Positions 7,632 to 16,916 of a stretch of DNA of 64,000 nt are shown here, piece by piece. Position 1 is the stretch's first letter, and every line of letters begins with the position of its first letter. Both the position numbers and the translations under genes were made by a program. Source of the stretch: Bacteroidaceae bacterium (GTDB lineage Bacteria > Bacteroidota > Bacteroidia > Bacteroidales > Bacteroidaceae); contig JAKSIO010000006.1 in assembly GCA_024398785.1 (NCBI GenBank), positions 20,170 to 84,169 of the forward strand, in the 5' to 3' direction. Under the pieces are notes generated by a model. The model did not search any database and was not told the origin of the DNA. It saw only the letters and a program-made list of their open reading frames with translations.

Positions 7632-9077
7632 ATGATACCAGCAGATTTGAAACCGGAAAGAGTGTTTTATTTCTTTAATCAGATAAACCAGATACCCCGT
7701 CCTTCAGGCAAAGAGGAGAAGATGACAGATTATCTGGTCAATTTTGCAAAAGAACGCGGATTGTTTGTCTACCGTGACAAGGTCAATAACGTTATTATGC
7801 GCAAACCCGCTGCAAAAGGAATGGAACAGGTTCCAAGTGTAGTTCTGCAGGGACATCAGGACATGGTTTGTGAAAAGAACCCCGATGTCAACATAAATTT
7901 TGAAACAGATGCCATTCAGACAGAACTTGTTGATGGCTTTATCAGAGCTAAAGGTACCACACTTGGAGGTGATGACGGTATTGGCGTAGCAATGGCACTG
8001 GCAATCCTTGACGATGATTCGTTGCAGCTTGGGCAGATTGAAACCCTGTTCACAGTTGATGAGGAACGCGGTCTGATGGGTGCAAAAAATGTTGAAGCCG
8101 GAATACTGCAGAGCAAGCTTATGATCAATCTGGATTCTGAGACAGAGGGAGAGATATTTATGGGATGTGCAGGCGGTCAGGACCTGGTAGCATGTTTCAA
8201 AACTGAATTTGAGTCTTTACCAAAGAACTGGCTTGCACTTGAGATATCTCTTACACATCTGCACGGCGGTCATTCGGGAGATGATATTGAAAAGGGTTAC
8301 GGCAATGCAAACCAGATTCTTGCACAGTTTCTAAAGCAGGCAAAGGACCGTTACGGTCTGCGTCTTTGCAGTTTTACAGGCGGTAACCTGCGCAATGCTA
8401 TTCCGCGCGATGCCACCGCTGTCTGCTGCGTTCCCTTTGAGCACCGTGAACACATACGCGTAGATTTCAATATCTATGCGGCACAGATGCAGGAACAATA
8501 TACAAAAGATCCTGACGCACGTTATATAATGCAGAGCACTACGGCAGAGAATATGCTTTGTGAACAGATTTCTGCAGACTTTATTGAGTGTCTTGCCAAT
8601 ATGTTCAACGGTGTACTCTGTTTCAGCAACGATTGTCCCGGATTGGTTGAGACATCTTCAAACCTGGCATCGGTACGCATGGAAAATGATTGTATCCGCG
8701 TTGTGACAAGCCAGCGCAGTCTTGTATACAAGGACATTTTCAAAATGACTGACAGAATAGCGGAGACTTTACAAAATTACGGTGCTACAGTTGAGCGCAG
8801 CAACGATTATCCGGGCTGGACGCCTAATCCGCAGTCTTTCCTCCTGAAACGCGCCAAGGAAACGTATTTGCAGTTGTTTGGCAAACCGATAGAGGCACGT
8901 GCCATACACGCAGGTCTGGAATGCGGTTTGTTTACAACCAAATATCCCAATCTGGATATAATTTCCATAGGACCGAATGTAAACTGCATTCACTCCCCTG
9001 CCGAAGCTCTTGAGGTGGCATCGGTTGAACGCGTCTTCCGCCACGTTCTTGCCATCCTTACTTCTCTCACCAGGTAG
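7632..9077 (+). CDS. pepD: aminoacyl-histidine dipeptidase (peptidase D, M20 family)
   Basis: The protein has 481 residues, the normal PepD length. M20 metal-binding motifs are visible: V-L-Q-G-H-Q-D-M-V near 77, T-L-G-G-D-D-G-I-G near 115, and the catalytic pair D-E-E-R-G near 150. L-H-G-G-H-S-G-D-D near 215 marks the dimerisation-domain boundary, and a further His ligand falls in C-I-H-S-P-A-E near the end. PepD cleaves Xaa-His dipeptides such as carnosine in the cytosol. It stands next to the his operon but on the opposite strand and converges with hisB, with only 1 nt between. The shared theme of histidine supply may be chance. Confidence 0.95.
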   Translation: MIPADLKPERVFYFFNQINQIPRPSGKEEKMTDYLVNFAKERGLFVYRDKVNNVIMRKPAAKGMEQVPSVVLQGHQDMVCEKNPDVNINFETDAIQTELVDGFIRAKGTTLGGDDGIGVAMALAILDDDSLQLGQIETLFTVDEERGLMGAKNVEAGILQSKLMINLDSETEGEIFMGCAGGQDLVACFKTEFESLPKNWLALEISLTHLHGGHSGDDIEKGYGNANQILAQFLKQAKDRYGLRLCSFTGGNLRNAIPRDATAVCCVPFEHREHIRVDFNIYAAQMQEQYTKDPDARYIMQSTTAENMLCEQISADFIECLANMFNGVLCFSNDCPGLVETSSNLASVRMENDCIRVVTSQRSLVYKDIFKMTDRIAETLQNYGATVERSNDYPGWTPNPQSFLLKRAKETYLQLFGKPIEARAIHAGLECGLFTTKYPNLDIISIGPNVNCIHSPAEALEVASVERVFRHVLAILTSLTR

Positions 9078-9078
9078 G

Positions 9079-10194
9079 CTATAGAAGGCCCTTGGTGCTG
9101 GGTAACTGGAAATGGGTGATATCGCGGCGGACAGCCATCCGCAACGAGCGGGCGAATGCCTTGAATATGGCCTCAATTTTATGGTGTTCATTGTCACCGT
9201 CGGCCTGAATGTTCAGATTCATGGATGCGGCATCGCTCAGAGACTTGAAGAAATGAAGGAACATCTCTGTTGGCATATCCCCTACGTATTCACGTTTGAA
9301 ATCGGCCTTCCATACAAGCCATGAACGTCCGCCGAAATCAAGGGCAACCTGTGCCAGGCAATCGTCCATAGGCAGTGCAAAACCGTAACGTTCTATGCCC
9401 ATCTTATTGCCCAAAGCCATTTTGATGCACTCTCCTATTGCTATTCCGGTATCTTCAATTGTATGATGTTCATCTACATTAAGATCACCCTTGACCTGTA
9501 CTGTAAAATCTATACCGCCATGACGGCCAATCTGCTCAAGCATGTGGTCAAAGAAACCAAGACCGGTAGAGATATTGCACTTGCCGCTGCCGTCAAGATC
9601 CATCTCAACCAGAATATCCGTTTCTTTTGTTTTGCGCGCTACACGTGCCTTCCGCTGTCCTGCATAGATGAATTCAGTTATTTTCCACCAGTCTGTACTG
9701 CAGAAAACGCAGGTACTTTTCAGTGAATCCGGCAGTGAGTTCGTATTATCCTGCAGCAATATAGCCTTGCAACCAAGATTCAGAGCAAGTTCAACGTCTG
9801 TTGCACGGTCACCAATAACAAAACTGTCCGCAAGACTGTAATCACCTTTCATATATTTGCCAAGCATTCCCGTACGTGGTTTGCGTGTAGGGGCATTGTC
9901 CTGCGGCATGGAACGGTCTATAAGAATGTCATCAAACTCCACGCCTTCTCCTTTCAGAGTCTTGAGAATAAGATTATGGGACGGCCAGAAAGTATCTTCC
10001 GGAAACGATGCCGTTCCCAGACCGTCCTGGTTGCTTACCATTACAAACTCAAAATCTGTTTTTGCACGCAGAAATGAGAGGCTTTTGAAAACTTTTGGAA
10101 CAAACTCCAGCTTTTCAAGAGAATCCAACTGATAATCAACAGGCGGTTCTACAACAAGAGTTCCGTCTCTATCTATAAACAGGACCTTTTTCAT
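9079..10194 (-). CDS. hisB: bifunctional histidinol-phosphatase / imidazoleglycerol-phosphate dehydratase
   Basis: The protein has 371 residues with two fused enzymes of histidine synthesis. Residues 1-165 are a HAD-type histidinol-phosphate phosphatase with the nucleophile motif F-I-D-R-D-G-T-L. Residues 180-371 are the dehydratase, with Mn-binding D-E-H-H-T-I-E-D near 237 and D-N-E-H-H-K-I-E-A near 337. These are steps 7 (dehydratase) and 9 (phosphatase). It overlaps hisC by 4 nt and is the last gene of this his cluster. The fused form is known from enterobacteria and Bacteroidetes. Confidence 0.96.
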   Translation of the reverse strand: MKKVLFIDRDGTLVVEPPVDYQLDSLEKLEFVPKVFKSLSFLRAKTDFEFVMVSNQDGLGTASFPEDTFWPSHNLILKTLKGEGVEFDDILIDRSMPQDNAPTRKPRTGMLGKYMKGDYSLADSFVIGDRATDVELALNLGCKAILLQDNTNSLPDSLKSTCVFCSTDWWKITEFIYAGQRKARVARKTKETDILVEMDLDGSGKCNISTGLGFFDHMLEQIGRHGGIDFTVQVKGDLNVDEHHTIEDTGIAIGECIKMALGNKMGIERYGFALPMDDCLAQVALDFGGRSWLVWKADFKREYVGDMPTEMFLHFFKSLSDAASMNLNIQADGDNEHHKIEAIFKAFARSLRMAVRRDITHFQLPSTKGLL

Positions 10195-11240
10195 GCTTTA
10201 TAGGCTTTAAGGCAGTTAATAAGTTCTTGATTTTCGTTCTCCAGACCAACGGTAATGCGCAGTGAGTTTTTGCAGAGAGTTATCTTTGTACGGTTGCGTA
10301 CAATGACACCTTTCCCAACCAGATAGTTATAGACTGCGGTGGCATCGGCTGTATCTTTTATCTTTGCAAGGAAAAAGTTTGCGGCACTAGGATATACGGT
10401 TTCAACAATATCTATCTTTCCAAACTCTTCCATCATTATGGAACGCTGCTGCAGGATATACTTTACTTGATTCTTCACAACATCAACATTTTCAAGTATT
10501 TGCATTGCACGTTCCTGTGTCAGTTCATTCACGTTGTAAGGATACTTGACCTTGTTCATCGTTGCAATGATTTCAGGGCTTGCAAACGCCATTCCCAATC
10601 TCAGAGCCGCTGCACCGAATGCCTTTGAGAAGGTCTGCAGAACAATAAGATTAGGGTATTTGTCAAGTTTGCGCAACAGAGATTCACGACCGGCAAAATC
10701 TATGTAGGCCTCGTCAACAACAACAATGCCCTGGAAAGAGTCTATTGTGCTGATAATCTCTGCCATATCCAGGTCATTGCCTGTAGGATTGTTCGGAGAA
10801 CAGAGAAAAATAACCTTGGTATTGCTGTCAGTTGCAGCAAGCAGTTCCTTGGCTTTGAAATTGTAAGAAGAGTCAAGTTTGACAGTACGGTACTCTACAT
10901 TGTTGATGTCAGCACACACACCGTACATGCCGTATGTTGGATCAATCGCTACAACATTGTCCACACGCGGTTCACAGAACACGCGGTACATAAGGTCAAT
11001 AGCCTCGTCGCTTCCGTTTCCAAGGAAAATGGATGCGGCAGGTACACCTTTCACTTTTGCAATACGCGCTTTCAGATCACGCTGCAAAGGATCGGGATAA
11101 CGGTTCACACCTGTATGATGCGGATTTTCGTTTGCATCAAGAAATGTATGAGCCTGATGACCGCTATACTCATCGCGAGCAGATGAATAGGGTTTCAAAC
11201 TCCAGATGTTCTTTCTGACCAATTCTTCAAGTGATTTCAT
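10191..11240 (-). CDS. hisC: histidinol-phosphate aminotransferase
   Basis: The protein has 349 residues, a class II PLP aminotransferase. The substrate and cofactor contacts are L-D-A-N-E-N-P near 33, N-G-S-D-E-A-I-D near 77, C-S-P-N-N-P-T-G near 150, D-E-A-Y near 176, and the PLP lysine in Q-T-F-S-K-A-F-G near 205. It converts imidazole-acetol phosphate to histidinol phosphate with glutamate as donor. It follows hisD after 19 nt and overlaps hisB by 4 nt. Confidence 0.96.
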   Translation of the reverse strand: MKSLEELVRKNIWSLKPYSSARDEYSGHQAHTFLDANENPHHTGVNRYPDPLQRDLKARIAKVKGVPAASIFLGNGSDEAIDLMYRVFCEPRVDNVVAIDPTYGMYGVCADINNVEYRTVKLDSSYNFKAKELLAATDSNTKVIFLCSPNNPTGNDLDMAEIISTIDSFQGIVVVDEAYIDFAGRESLLRKLDKYPNLIVLQTFSKAFGAAALRLGMAFASPEIIATMNKVKYPYNVNELTQERAMQILENVDVVKNQVKYILQQRSIMMEEFGKIDIVETVYPSAANFFLAKIKDTADATAVYNYLVGKGVIVRNRTKITLCKNSLRITVGLENENQELINCLKAYKA

Positions 11241-11259
11241 ACAAGTGTTTAATTTACAA

Positions 11260-12534
11260 TTATTTACGTCTTACAGTTACAGCATTTTTGTGTGCATCCA
11301 GAAACTCGTTGGCAGCCATTGTTTCTATAGTGTCTGCCAGTGAACCGAGACCGTTTTTTGACAGTTCCTGGAATGTTATCTTACGCATGAAACTGTCAAT
11401 ATTCACACCGCTGTATGCTTTCGCATAACCGCTGGTTGGCAGTGTATGGTTGGTTCCCGAAGCATAGTCACCGGCACTTTCCGGAGAATACGGTCCAAGG
11501 AACACCGAGCCTGCATTGACAACACGTTCTGCCAGTTCAGCATAGTTGTCTGTCTGAATTATCAGGTGTTCAGGAGCGTAATCGTTGATCATATCAATTA
11601 CGTTATCCATATTATCCATAAGAATGAGCACACTATGGCCAAGTGCCTTTTCTGTTATATCTTTACGCGGCAACTGTTCAAGCTGCAAGGAAACTTCTTT
11701 TTCCACGCGCTCAATAAGTTCTGCACTGGTTGTTGCAAGAATAACCTGACTGTCCGGTCCATGTTCGGCCTGTGAAAGCAAATCACTGGCAACGTATGCG
11801 GCATTGGCATTGGCATCGGCTATAACAGCTACTTCTGATGGTCCTGCAGGCATGTCTATGGCAACCTCTTTCAAAGAAACCAGCTGTTTTGCTGCAGTTA
11901 CATAAGCATTGCCCGGACCGAATATCTTGCTCACCTTTGGAACACTTTCAGTACCGTATGCCATAGCAGCAATAGCCTGACTGCCACCTACCTTGAATAT
12001 GCGGCTTACTCCGGCAACACTTGCGGCAAACAGAATGGCAGGATTTATGTTGCCGTCAGCACTTGGAGGTGTACAAAGTATAATTTCTTTGCAACCTGCA
12101 ATCTTTGCGGGAATTGACAGCATGAGCAGTGTAGAAAACAACGGTGCGCTGCCGCCGGGGATATAAAGACCTACCCTGCTGATAGGCACTGCTTTCTGCC
12201 AGCATACAACACCTGGAACGGTTTCTACCCTATTTATTTTAGGCAACTGCGATGCATGGAATTTTTCAATATTAGCTGCAGCTTTGCGGATGGCCTGCTG
12301 CAAGTCTGCACTGACCATCTGTTTGGCTTCTTCCAGTTCTGCACTGCTTACCTCAAGAGTGGTAAGTACAGCCTTGTCAAAGCGTTCTTCCAACTCGAAC
12401 AGAGCCTTGTCTCCATTTGACCTGACATTGTCAAGAATAGTCTGAACGCGGTCATAAAGGCCTTCCACACTTAGTGCCGGACGTGCCAGCAACTGCGGCC
12501 ACTGTTCTTTTGATGGATATTTTACAACTTTCAT
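11260..12534 (-). CDS. hisD: histidinol dehydrogenase
   Basis: The protein has 424 residues. Zinc-enzyme motifs are present: Y-I-P-G-G near 127, G-P-G-N-A-Y-V near 205, M-P-A-G-P-S-E-V near 228, [11 protein letters not shown] near 254 (zinc ligands Gln and His), and the C-terminal [10 protein letters not shown]. It performs the last two NAD-dependent oxidations to L-histidine. It overlaps hisG by 4 nt. Confidence 0.97.
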   Translation of the reverse strand: MKVVKYPSKEQWPQLLARPALSVEGLYDRVQTILDNVRSNGDKALFELEERFDKAVLTTLEVSSAELEEAKQMVSADLQQAIRKAAANIEKFHASQLPKINRVETVPGVVCWQKAVPISRVGLYIPGGSAPLFSTLLMLSIPAKIAGCKEIILCTPPSADGNINPAILFAASVAGVSRIFKVGGSQAIAAMAYGTESVPKVSKIFGPGNAYVTAAKQLVSLKEVAIDMPAGPSEVAVIADANANAAYVASDLLSQAEHGPDSQVILATTSAELIERVEKEVSLQLEQLPRKDITEKALGHSVLILMDNMDNVIDMINDYAPEHLIIQTDNYAELAERVVNAGSVFLGPYSPESAGDYASGTNHTLPTSGYAKAYSGVNIDSFMRKITFQELSKNGLGSLADTIETMAANEFLDAHKNAVTVRRK

Positions 12535-13382
12535 AATATCATTTTTTCAATAGGACATACAAGAATGCCTTCACAGCCAAGATTCTTGAGTTGGCCTATT
12601 ATTTCCCAGAATTCCTTTTCATTGATTACACTGTGTACAGAACTCCAGCCCTGTTCTGCAAGAGGCATAACAGTTGGACTCTTCATACCCGGCAGTATTT
12701 TGACAACTTCTCCAATCTTGCTGTTTGGAACATTCATCAGAACGTATTTCTTTCCCTGAGCACGCTTGACAGCATCAAAGCGGAATTTCAGTTCATCAAG
12801 AATGGCTTTCTTTTCAGCATCTATGTTGTTGTTGCCAATAAGAACGGCATCGGACTTGATAACCACTTCAACCTCTTTCAGATTGTTGCTTACAAGAGTG
12901 GAACCTGAACTTACAATATCGAATATGGCATCGGCCAGACCTATACCCGGAGCTATCTCAACAGAACCGGTAATAACATGAATGTCTGCCTTTACATTAT
13001 TCTTATCAAGATAATCCTTCAGAATATTCGGATAAGATGTTGCAATTTTCTTGCCGTTGAACCACTCAATTCCTTTGTAGTCCACAGCATTCGGAATAGC
13101 TAAAGATATACGGCATTTACTGAAATCAAGATGGTCTATAATGCAGGCATCCTCTTTGCGCTCAACATATTCATTATAACCTACAATACCTATGTCGGCA
13201 ACACCGTTTGCAACTGATTGCGGAATGTCATCGTCACGCAGAAACAGGACTTCAATAGGGAAATTTGAACTTCTTACCAACAGAATACGGTCAGAAGTAC
13301 TGAGTTTTATTCCGGACTCTTTCAGGAGTGACATGGTCTCTTCGTGCAGACGGCCTTTTGATTGTACAGCAATACGCAGCAT
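12531..13382 (-). CDS. hisG: ATP phosphoribosyltransferase, long form
   Basis: The protein has 283 residues. The start chosen is MLRIAVQSKGRL; an earlier in-frame ATG at 13418 falls inside the promoter element. The PRPP-binding motif D-I-V-S-S-G-S-T-L is near residue 172. The C-terminal ~75 residues are the ACT-like domain of the long, homohexameric form, which is feedback-inhibited by histidine and needs no HisZ. It is the first enzyme of the pathway and the first gene of the operon. The remaining his genes (A, F, H, I/E) are not in this window. Confidence 0.96.
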   Translation of the reverse strand: MLRIAVQSKGRLHEETMSLLKESGIKLSTSDRILLVRSSNFPIEVLFLRDDDIPQSVANGVADIGIVGYNEYVERKEDACIIDHLDFSKCRISLAIPNAVDYKGIEWFNGKKIATSYPNILKDYLDKNNVKADIHVITGSVEIAPGIGLADAIFDIVSSGSTLVSNNLKEVEVVIKSDAVLIGNNNIDAEKKAILDELKFRFDAVKRAQGKKYVLMNVPNSKIGEVVKILPGMKSPTVMPLAEQGWSSVHSVINEKEFWEIIGQLKNLGCEGILVCPIEKMIL

Positions 13383-13415
13383 AATTGTATAAAGATTTGT
13401 TTTGATTTGAATTCG

Positions 13416-13423
13416 CAAAGTTA
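13416..13423 (-). promoter_or_regulatory. -7 promoter element of the his operon
   Basis: TAACTTTG on the minus strand matches TAnnTTTG, 33 nt before the hisG start. No his leader peptide or attenuator is visible between the element and the gene. Confidence 0.65.
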
Positions 13424-13455
13424 CTATTATAATGGCATAATGTCAAATATTGGGT

Positions 13456-13491
13456 AAAAAAAATCACCTTCCCGATTGCCTGGGAAGGTGA
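13456..13491 (-). terminator. intrinsic terminator of the acyl ligase gene
   Basis: A perfect 10-bp stem, TCACCTTCCC (13464-13473) with GGGAAGGTGA (13482-13491), and an 8-nt loop. On the minus strand it is followed by an eight-T run. It lies downstream of the ligase stop and upstream of the his promoter. Confidence 0.88.
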
Positions 13492-13514
13492 CTGATATCA
13501 AAAAACAGGTTTTG

Positions 13515-14951
13515 TTATCTGATTATCTTACCCAACGCAGTTTTGGGGAATGGTTCATTTGTAAAAAATACATTGCTGATCCTTTTGAATGCCGGATTAC
13601 GATGGTTTATTTCCTCAACAAACTCTTTGATTTTAGCCTGATGACAATCGTCACAGAATATGTATGCAGCAATTTTGCCATCAAATTCCTTTACAACCAC
13701 CTCATTTACCAATGGACTCATTGCTATCTGATACTCAAGTTCAAGAGGAGAAACATTCTCTCCCGATGCCAGAATAATCAGATTTTTCTTTCTTCCGGTA
13801 ATGATAAGATATCCGTCTTTGTCAAGATGTCCAAGATCTCCAGTCAGCAGCCAGCCGTCTTCTGTCATGGTTTTTGCAGTCAGTTCAGGCTGTTTGTAAT
13901 ACCCTTTCATGATGCAAGCGCCCTTGAGACATATTTCGCCGTCAATAAACTTGACTTCAGCGCCAGGATTCATTGTACCTGCAGAATTCACTTTATCCAA
14001 CTGCTTGGAAAGATTCTGTGACACCAAGCCGGCACTTTCTGTCATTCCATAGCACGGAAATACGTCAAAGCCCATCTGAAGACCGGAAATAATTGAATTC
14101 GGTTCACAAGATGCTCCAATAACCAGAATTCCGTGCAATCCGTGAAGAAGATTCGGATCTTTTTTGTAAACCTTTATCAGCATATAATAGATGATAGGAG
14201 GTACTATTGTAGAAGAACTCGGCATCTTCTGAAAATCACGATAGAAGAACTTGGGATTGAAGTTACAGTTTACTGCACATCCATATTCTATTGTTACCAG
14301 CGGTATAATTATTCCGGCAACGTGGAAGAATGTTGTAAGGTAAAGAACATCCTTGAAATACTTGTATCCCAAAAAGCGTTCCGTTACACCGTGTGACGCC
14401 GACATCATACTCTTCTGTGAATGCATGACCGCTTTTGAAAAACCTGTCGTACCGCTTGTAAAATACATGAATGACAACTCATCCGGATGTGATTTGTCAA
14501 CAATCTCCACCGGTTCATACTGGGTTATGTCTCCAGGATTGAGAAAGGGTAAAGGTAAGCCCTGAAACATTGGCAGAAGTTCATCATCAGTGTAAATGTA
14601 CTGTGTATCAGAAGTTGCAATCAATTTCTTTACCAGCTCCGGATTGGCCTCCGTAACATTTGCCGGAATAACCACCAATCCAGCCATTACAGAAGCGAAT
14701 AAAAAGCACAACTCGTTGTAATCAGGTTGCTTGAGTATCATCACATGACTTCCAACAGGAATATTCTGCGAATACAACCAACCCGTTGTCTTCTGTATAT
14801 CCGTATAAAAATCCTTGAATGTTTTGACGACTACTGCATCATCTTGTCCAACATAACGGACTGCGACCCTGTCTGAATAGTTGTCTTTTGCGTTTTTCAG
14901 CAAGCCGTAAATAGAAGACTGTTTCATTTCGTTTTGCTCATTGTTATTCAT
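13515..14951 (-). CDS. AMP-forming acyl ligase (acyl-CoA/acyl-ACP synthetase-like)
   Basis: The protein has 478 residues. The start is MNNNEQNE at 14951; the ATG at 14987 lies upstream of the promoter box. It carries the ANL-superfamily motifs in order: the P-loop Y-F-T-S-G-T-T-G-F-S-K-A near 165, T-T-F-F-H-V-A-G near 207, C-Y-G-M-T-E-S-A near 293, L-T-G-D-L-G near 372, the hinge I-T-G-R-K-K-N-L, and the C-terminal lysine in P-K-T-A-L-G-K-I. It should adenylate a carboxylic acid and pass it to a thiol. It is divergent from an acyl carrier protein gene, so that ACP is the likely acceptor. The acyl substrate cannot be read from sequence; it is shorter than typical FadD. Confidence 0.88.
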   Translation of the reverse strand: MNNNEQNEMKQSSIYGLLKNAKDNYSDRVAVRYVGQDDAVVVKTFKDFYTDIQKTTGWLYSQNIPVGSHVMILKQPDYNELCFLFASVMAGLVVIPANVTEANPELVKKLIATSDTQYIYTDDELLPMFQGLPLPFLNPGDITQYEPVEIVDKSHPDELSFMYFTSGTTGFSKAVMHSQKSMMSASHGVTERFLGYKYFKDVLYLTTFFHVAGIIIPLVTIEYGCAVNCNFNPKFFYRDFQKMPSSSTIVPPIIYYMLIKVYKKDPNLLHGLHGILVIGASCEPNSIISGLQMGFDVFPCYGMTESAGLVSQNLSKQLDKVNSAGTMNPGAEVKFIDGEICLKGACIMKGYYKQPELTAKTMTEDGWLLTGDLGHLDKDGYLIITGRKKNLIILASGENVSPLELEYQIAMSPLVNEVVVKEFDGKIAAYIFCDDCHQAKIKEFVEEINHRNPAFKRISNVFFTNEPFPKTALGKIIR

Positions 14952-14960
14952 TTCAGCGCG

Positions 14961-14968
14961 CAAAGTTA
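14961..14968 (-). promoter_or_regulatory. -7 promoter element of the acyl ligase gene
   Basis: TAACTTTG on the minus strand, ending 9 nt before the start at 14951. It supports that start and a very short leader. Confidence 0.65.
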
Positions 14969-15081
14969 CATAATATTTCCTGTACATCGCAAAAAATACT
15001 GACTAAATATTTTTTTTTAGTATATTTAAGCGCTTCAAGTATTTTTATAAAGAAATATCAACACATAATAAAAAAAAGAGT

Positions 15082-15089
15082 TACCTTTG
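15082..15089 (+). promoter_or_regulatory. -7 promoter element of the ACP/efflux operon
   Basis: TACCTTTG, 56 nt before the ACP start. With the opposing element at 14961-14968 it forms a divergent promoter region of about 190 bp shared by ligase and ACP operon. Confidence 0.65.
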
Positions 15090-15145
15090 CCGGATGGTAT
15101 ACTTATGCATATACATATTTAAAAACATGAATAATTGAGTTATAT

Positions 15146-15385
15146 ATGAAAAGAGACGAAATTAAAAATTTGGTAATTGATGCTATTGCAGGTGCTGCAG
15201 AAGTTGATAAAGCAGAAATTGTTGAAGATGCTTCAATAATGGATGATCTCAGTCTGTCATCAATGGAGATTATGATTGTCATGTCAGAGTTGGAAACAAA
15301 ATGTTCTATGACTTTCGGTGCCGACAGTAAAACATGCGTCACAGTCGGTGATATGATAGACTACATTGAGAGTAAACAGCAATAA
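15146..15385 (+). CDS. acyl carrier protein, dedicated
   Basis: The protein has 79 residues and is acidic, with the four-helix ACP pattern. The phosphopantetheine site is D-D-L-S-L-S-S39-M-E, which aligns with the usual D-L-G-L-D-S-L-D. The canonical Asp before the serine is replaced by Ser, so it reads SSM, not DSL. It differs from housekeeping AcpP and is better read as a specialised carrier. It is the first gene of the RND operon and is divergent from the AMP-forming ligase. DltC is a similar-sized alternative, but no DltB or DltD is present. Confidence 0.85.
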   Translation: MKRDEIKNLVIDAIAGAAEVDKAEIVEDASIMDDLSLSSMEIMIVMSELETKCSMTFGADSKTCVTVGDMIDYIESKQQ

Positions 15386-15439
15386 TGGGTTGCTGCAAGG
15401 CTTTCAACATACAACGAACTGAATTACTTGCATAAACAA

Positions 15440-15871
15440 ATGAAAAAGTATTTACTTGTCACTGTGTTGTTGGCACTGATGGTTGTTTCCTGTCAGAAGA
15501 ATGAAAAATCTTATCCAGGTTCCTATTCATACAATTCAACCATAACTGTAAACAGCATCATCGGCGGATCAACCACATACTCAGGAGGAATGGGCCAGAT
15601 GCGTATTCTGTCACATAAAAATTCAGATACGCTATCAATAATGATGCAGACACTCTTTGGCACATACCGCGAATTCCAGGCAGTATCCAATGGTCAGCAG
15701 TTGGATATAGTTCCTTATACCACCAAGTTGAATATTCCGATAGAAGTACAAATCAACATCACTGGTGGTAGCATTATCATGAGAACCAATGATGTCATCC
15801 AGATCAGAGAAGAGTTCACAACAATTCTTGGAGACACAGGTTCAGTTGTTACCATTGCAGAAAGAAACTGA
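15440..15871 (+). CDS. small lipoprotein of unknown function
   Basis: The protein has 143 residues from MKKYLLV (an ATG 12 nt upstream is less fitting). The lipobox is V-V-S-C, with Cys at about 18. The mature part is rich in Ser, Thr, Ile and Asn with alternating polar and apolar residues, which suggests a small beta-barrel or beta-sandwich. It lies between the ACP and the efflux adaptor, 54 nt after the first and 1 nt before the second. It was not recognised as a known family. Confidence 0.75.
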   Translation: MKKYLLVTVLLALMVVSCQKNEKSYPGSYSYNSTITVNSIIGGSTTYSGGMGQMRILSHKNSDTLSIMMQTLFGTYREFQAVSNGQQLDIVPYTTKLNIPIEVQINITGGSIIMRTNDVIQIREEFTTILGDTGSVVTIAERN

Positions 15872-15872
15872 T

Positions 15873-16916
15873 ATGAAATACAAAATTACTTGTGGATTAT
15901 TGTCACTCTGCATTCTATTTACGGGATGCGAGTATGTGAATAAGTTTCTGCACAAATCTACTACTGCAGAAACGGCCAGTCAAAGACCTATAAAAGTAGA
16001 AGTTCTTGCCATTGAATCAATGGAACAGGTTGCCGGTCAGGAATATGCAGGCACTCTTGAAGAATCGGTCTCAACTGCACTGAGTTTTTCAACACCCGGT
16101 ACAGTTATGAAGGTGAATGTTGCAGAAGGTGATTATATCAAAAAAGGCACTGTAATTGCAACTCTTGACAACTCTTCAGCAAACAATGCGTTGGACATAG
16201 CCAAGGCCGACTACAAAAGAGCAAAAGACGGATATGATCGTGTCAAATCAGTGTATTCCGGAGGAGCCGTTTCGGAAGTTAAGATGGTGGAGATTGAAAC
16301 TGCATTGGAAAAAGCTCAATCTGCCTATAACATTGCACTCAAAGGTGTTGAAGATTGTACATTGAAAGCTCCTGTTGATGGCTATGTGGGAAATCTTGAA
16401 ATCAAGGTCGGACAAAATGTTCTTCCAGGCGTTACTGTGATGTCTCTCATGGATATAAACAATATGTATGCAACAATAGCAGTTGCAGAAGATAAGATAT
16501 CACAAATACGTATCGGAGCCAAAGTTATGGTTGAAATCAACACTTTGGGTACCAAAATACAGGGTGTAGTCGAGCAAAAAAGTATTAAGGCCAATTCAGT
16601 GTTACACACATATTCTGTAAAAATTGCTTTACAAAATAAAGGTGACGTCAAATTGATGCCCGGAATGCTCTGCAGAGTCAAATTTCTTGAGAGTATGAAC
16701 GGTCAGATTGTTCTCCCACCAGAGTGCGTATTGCTGCATCTTGACAACAGCAAGTTTGTTTGGGTTGTTGACAGCGGTAAGGCATATATGCGCGATGTGG
16801 AAGTTGGAGAATATCTTTCAACCGGAATAGTAATAAACAGCGGTCTCGCATTTGGAGACAGCGTTATTGTCAAAGGCTATCAGAAAGTAAGTACTGGAAG
16901 AGAGGTAAATGAATAA
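15873..16916 (+). CDS. RND efflux periplasmic adaptor (membrane fusion protein), lipoprotein
   Basis: The protein has 348 residues. The start is MKYKITCG at 15873, 1 nt after the previous stop. The lipobox is F-T-G-C (Cys about 19). It has the adaptor order: a lipoyl half-motif (GTVMKVNVAEGDYIKKGTVIATLD), a coiled-coil hairpin (about 105-150), the second lipoyl half (CTLKAPVDGYVGN), then beta-barrel and membrane-proximal domains. It links the inner-membrane RND pump to the outer-membrane channel. It overlaps the pump gene by 8 nt. Confidence 0.92.
   Translation: MKYKITCGLLSLCILFTGCEYVNKFLHKSTTAETASQRPIKVEVLAIESMEQVAGQEYAGTLEESVSTALSFSTPGTVMKVNVAEGDYIKKGTVIATLDNSSANNALDIAKADYKRAKDGYDRVKSVYSGGAVSEVKMVEIETALEKAQSAYNIALKGVEDCTLKAPVDGYVGNLEIKVGQNVLPGVTVMSLMDINNMYATIAVAEDKISQIRIGAKVMVEINTLGTKIQGVVEQKSIKANSVLHTYSVKIALQNKGDVKLMPGMLCRVKFLESMNGQIVLPPECVLLHLDNSKFVWVVDSGKAYMRDVEVGEYLSTGIVINSGLAFGDSVIVKGYQKVSTGREVNE

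Noticed and set aside
9077..10194. pepD as part of the his operon
   Set aside because: It is on the opposite strand and converges with hisB.
13476..14021. Plus-strand frame of 181 residues opposite the acyl ligase
   Set aside because: It begins inside the ligase terminator and overlaps the ligase motifs on the other strand.
13515..15385. Ligase and small ACP as a Dlt (D-alanylation) operon
   Set aside because: There is no DltB-type MBOAT protein or DltD, the neighbours are an efflux system, and the host is Gram-negative.
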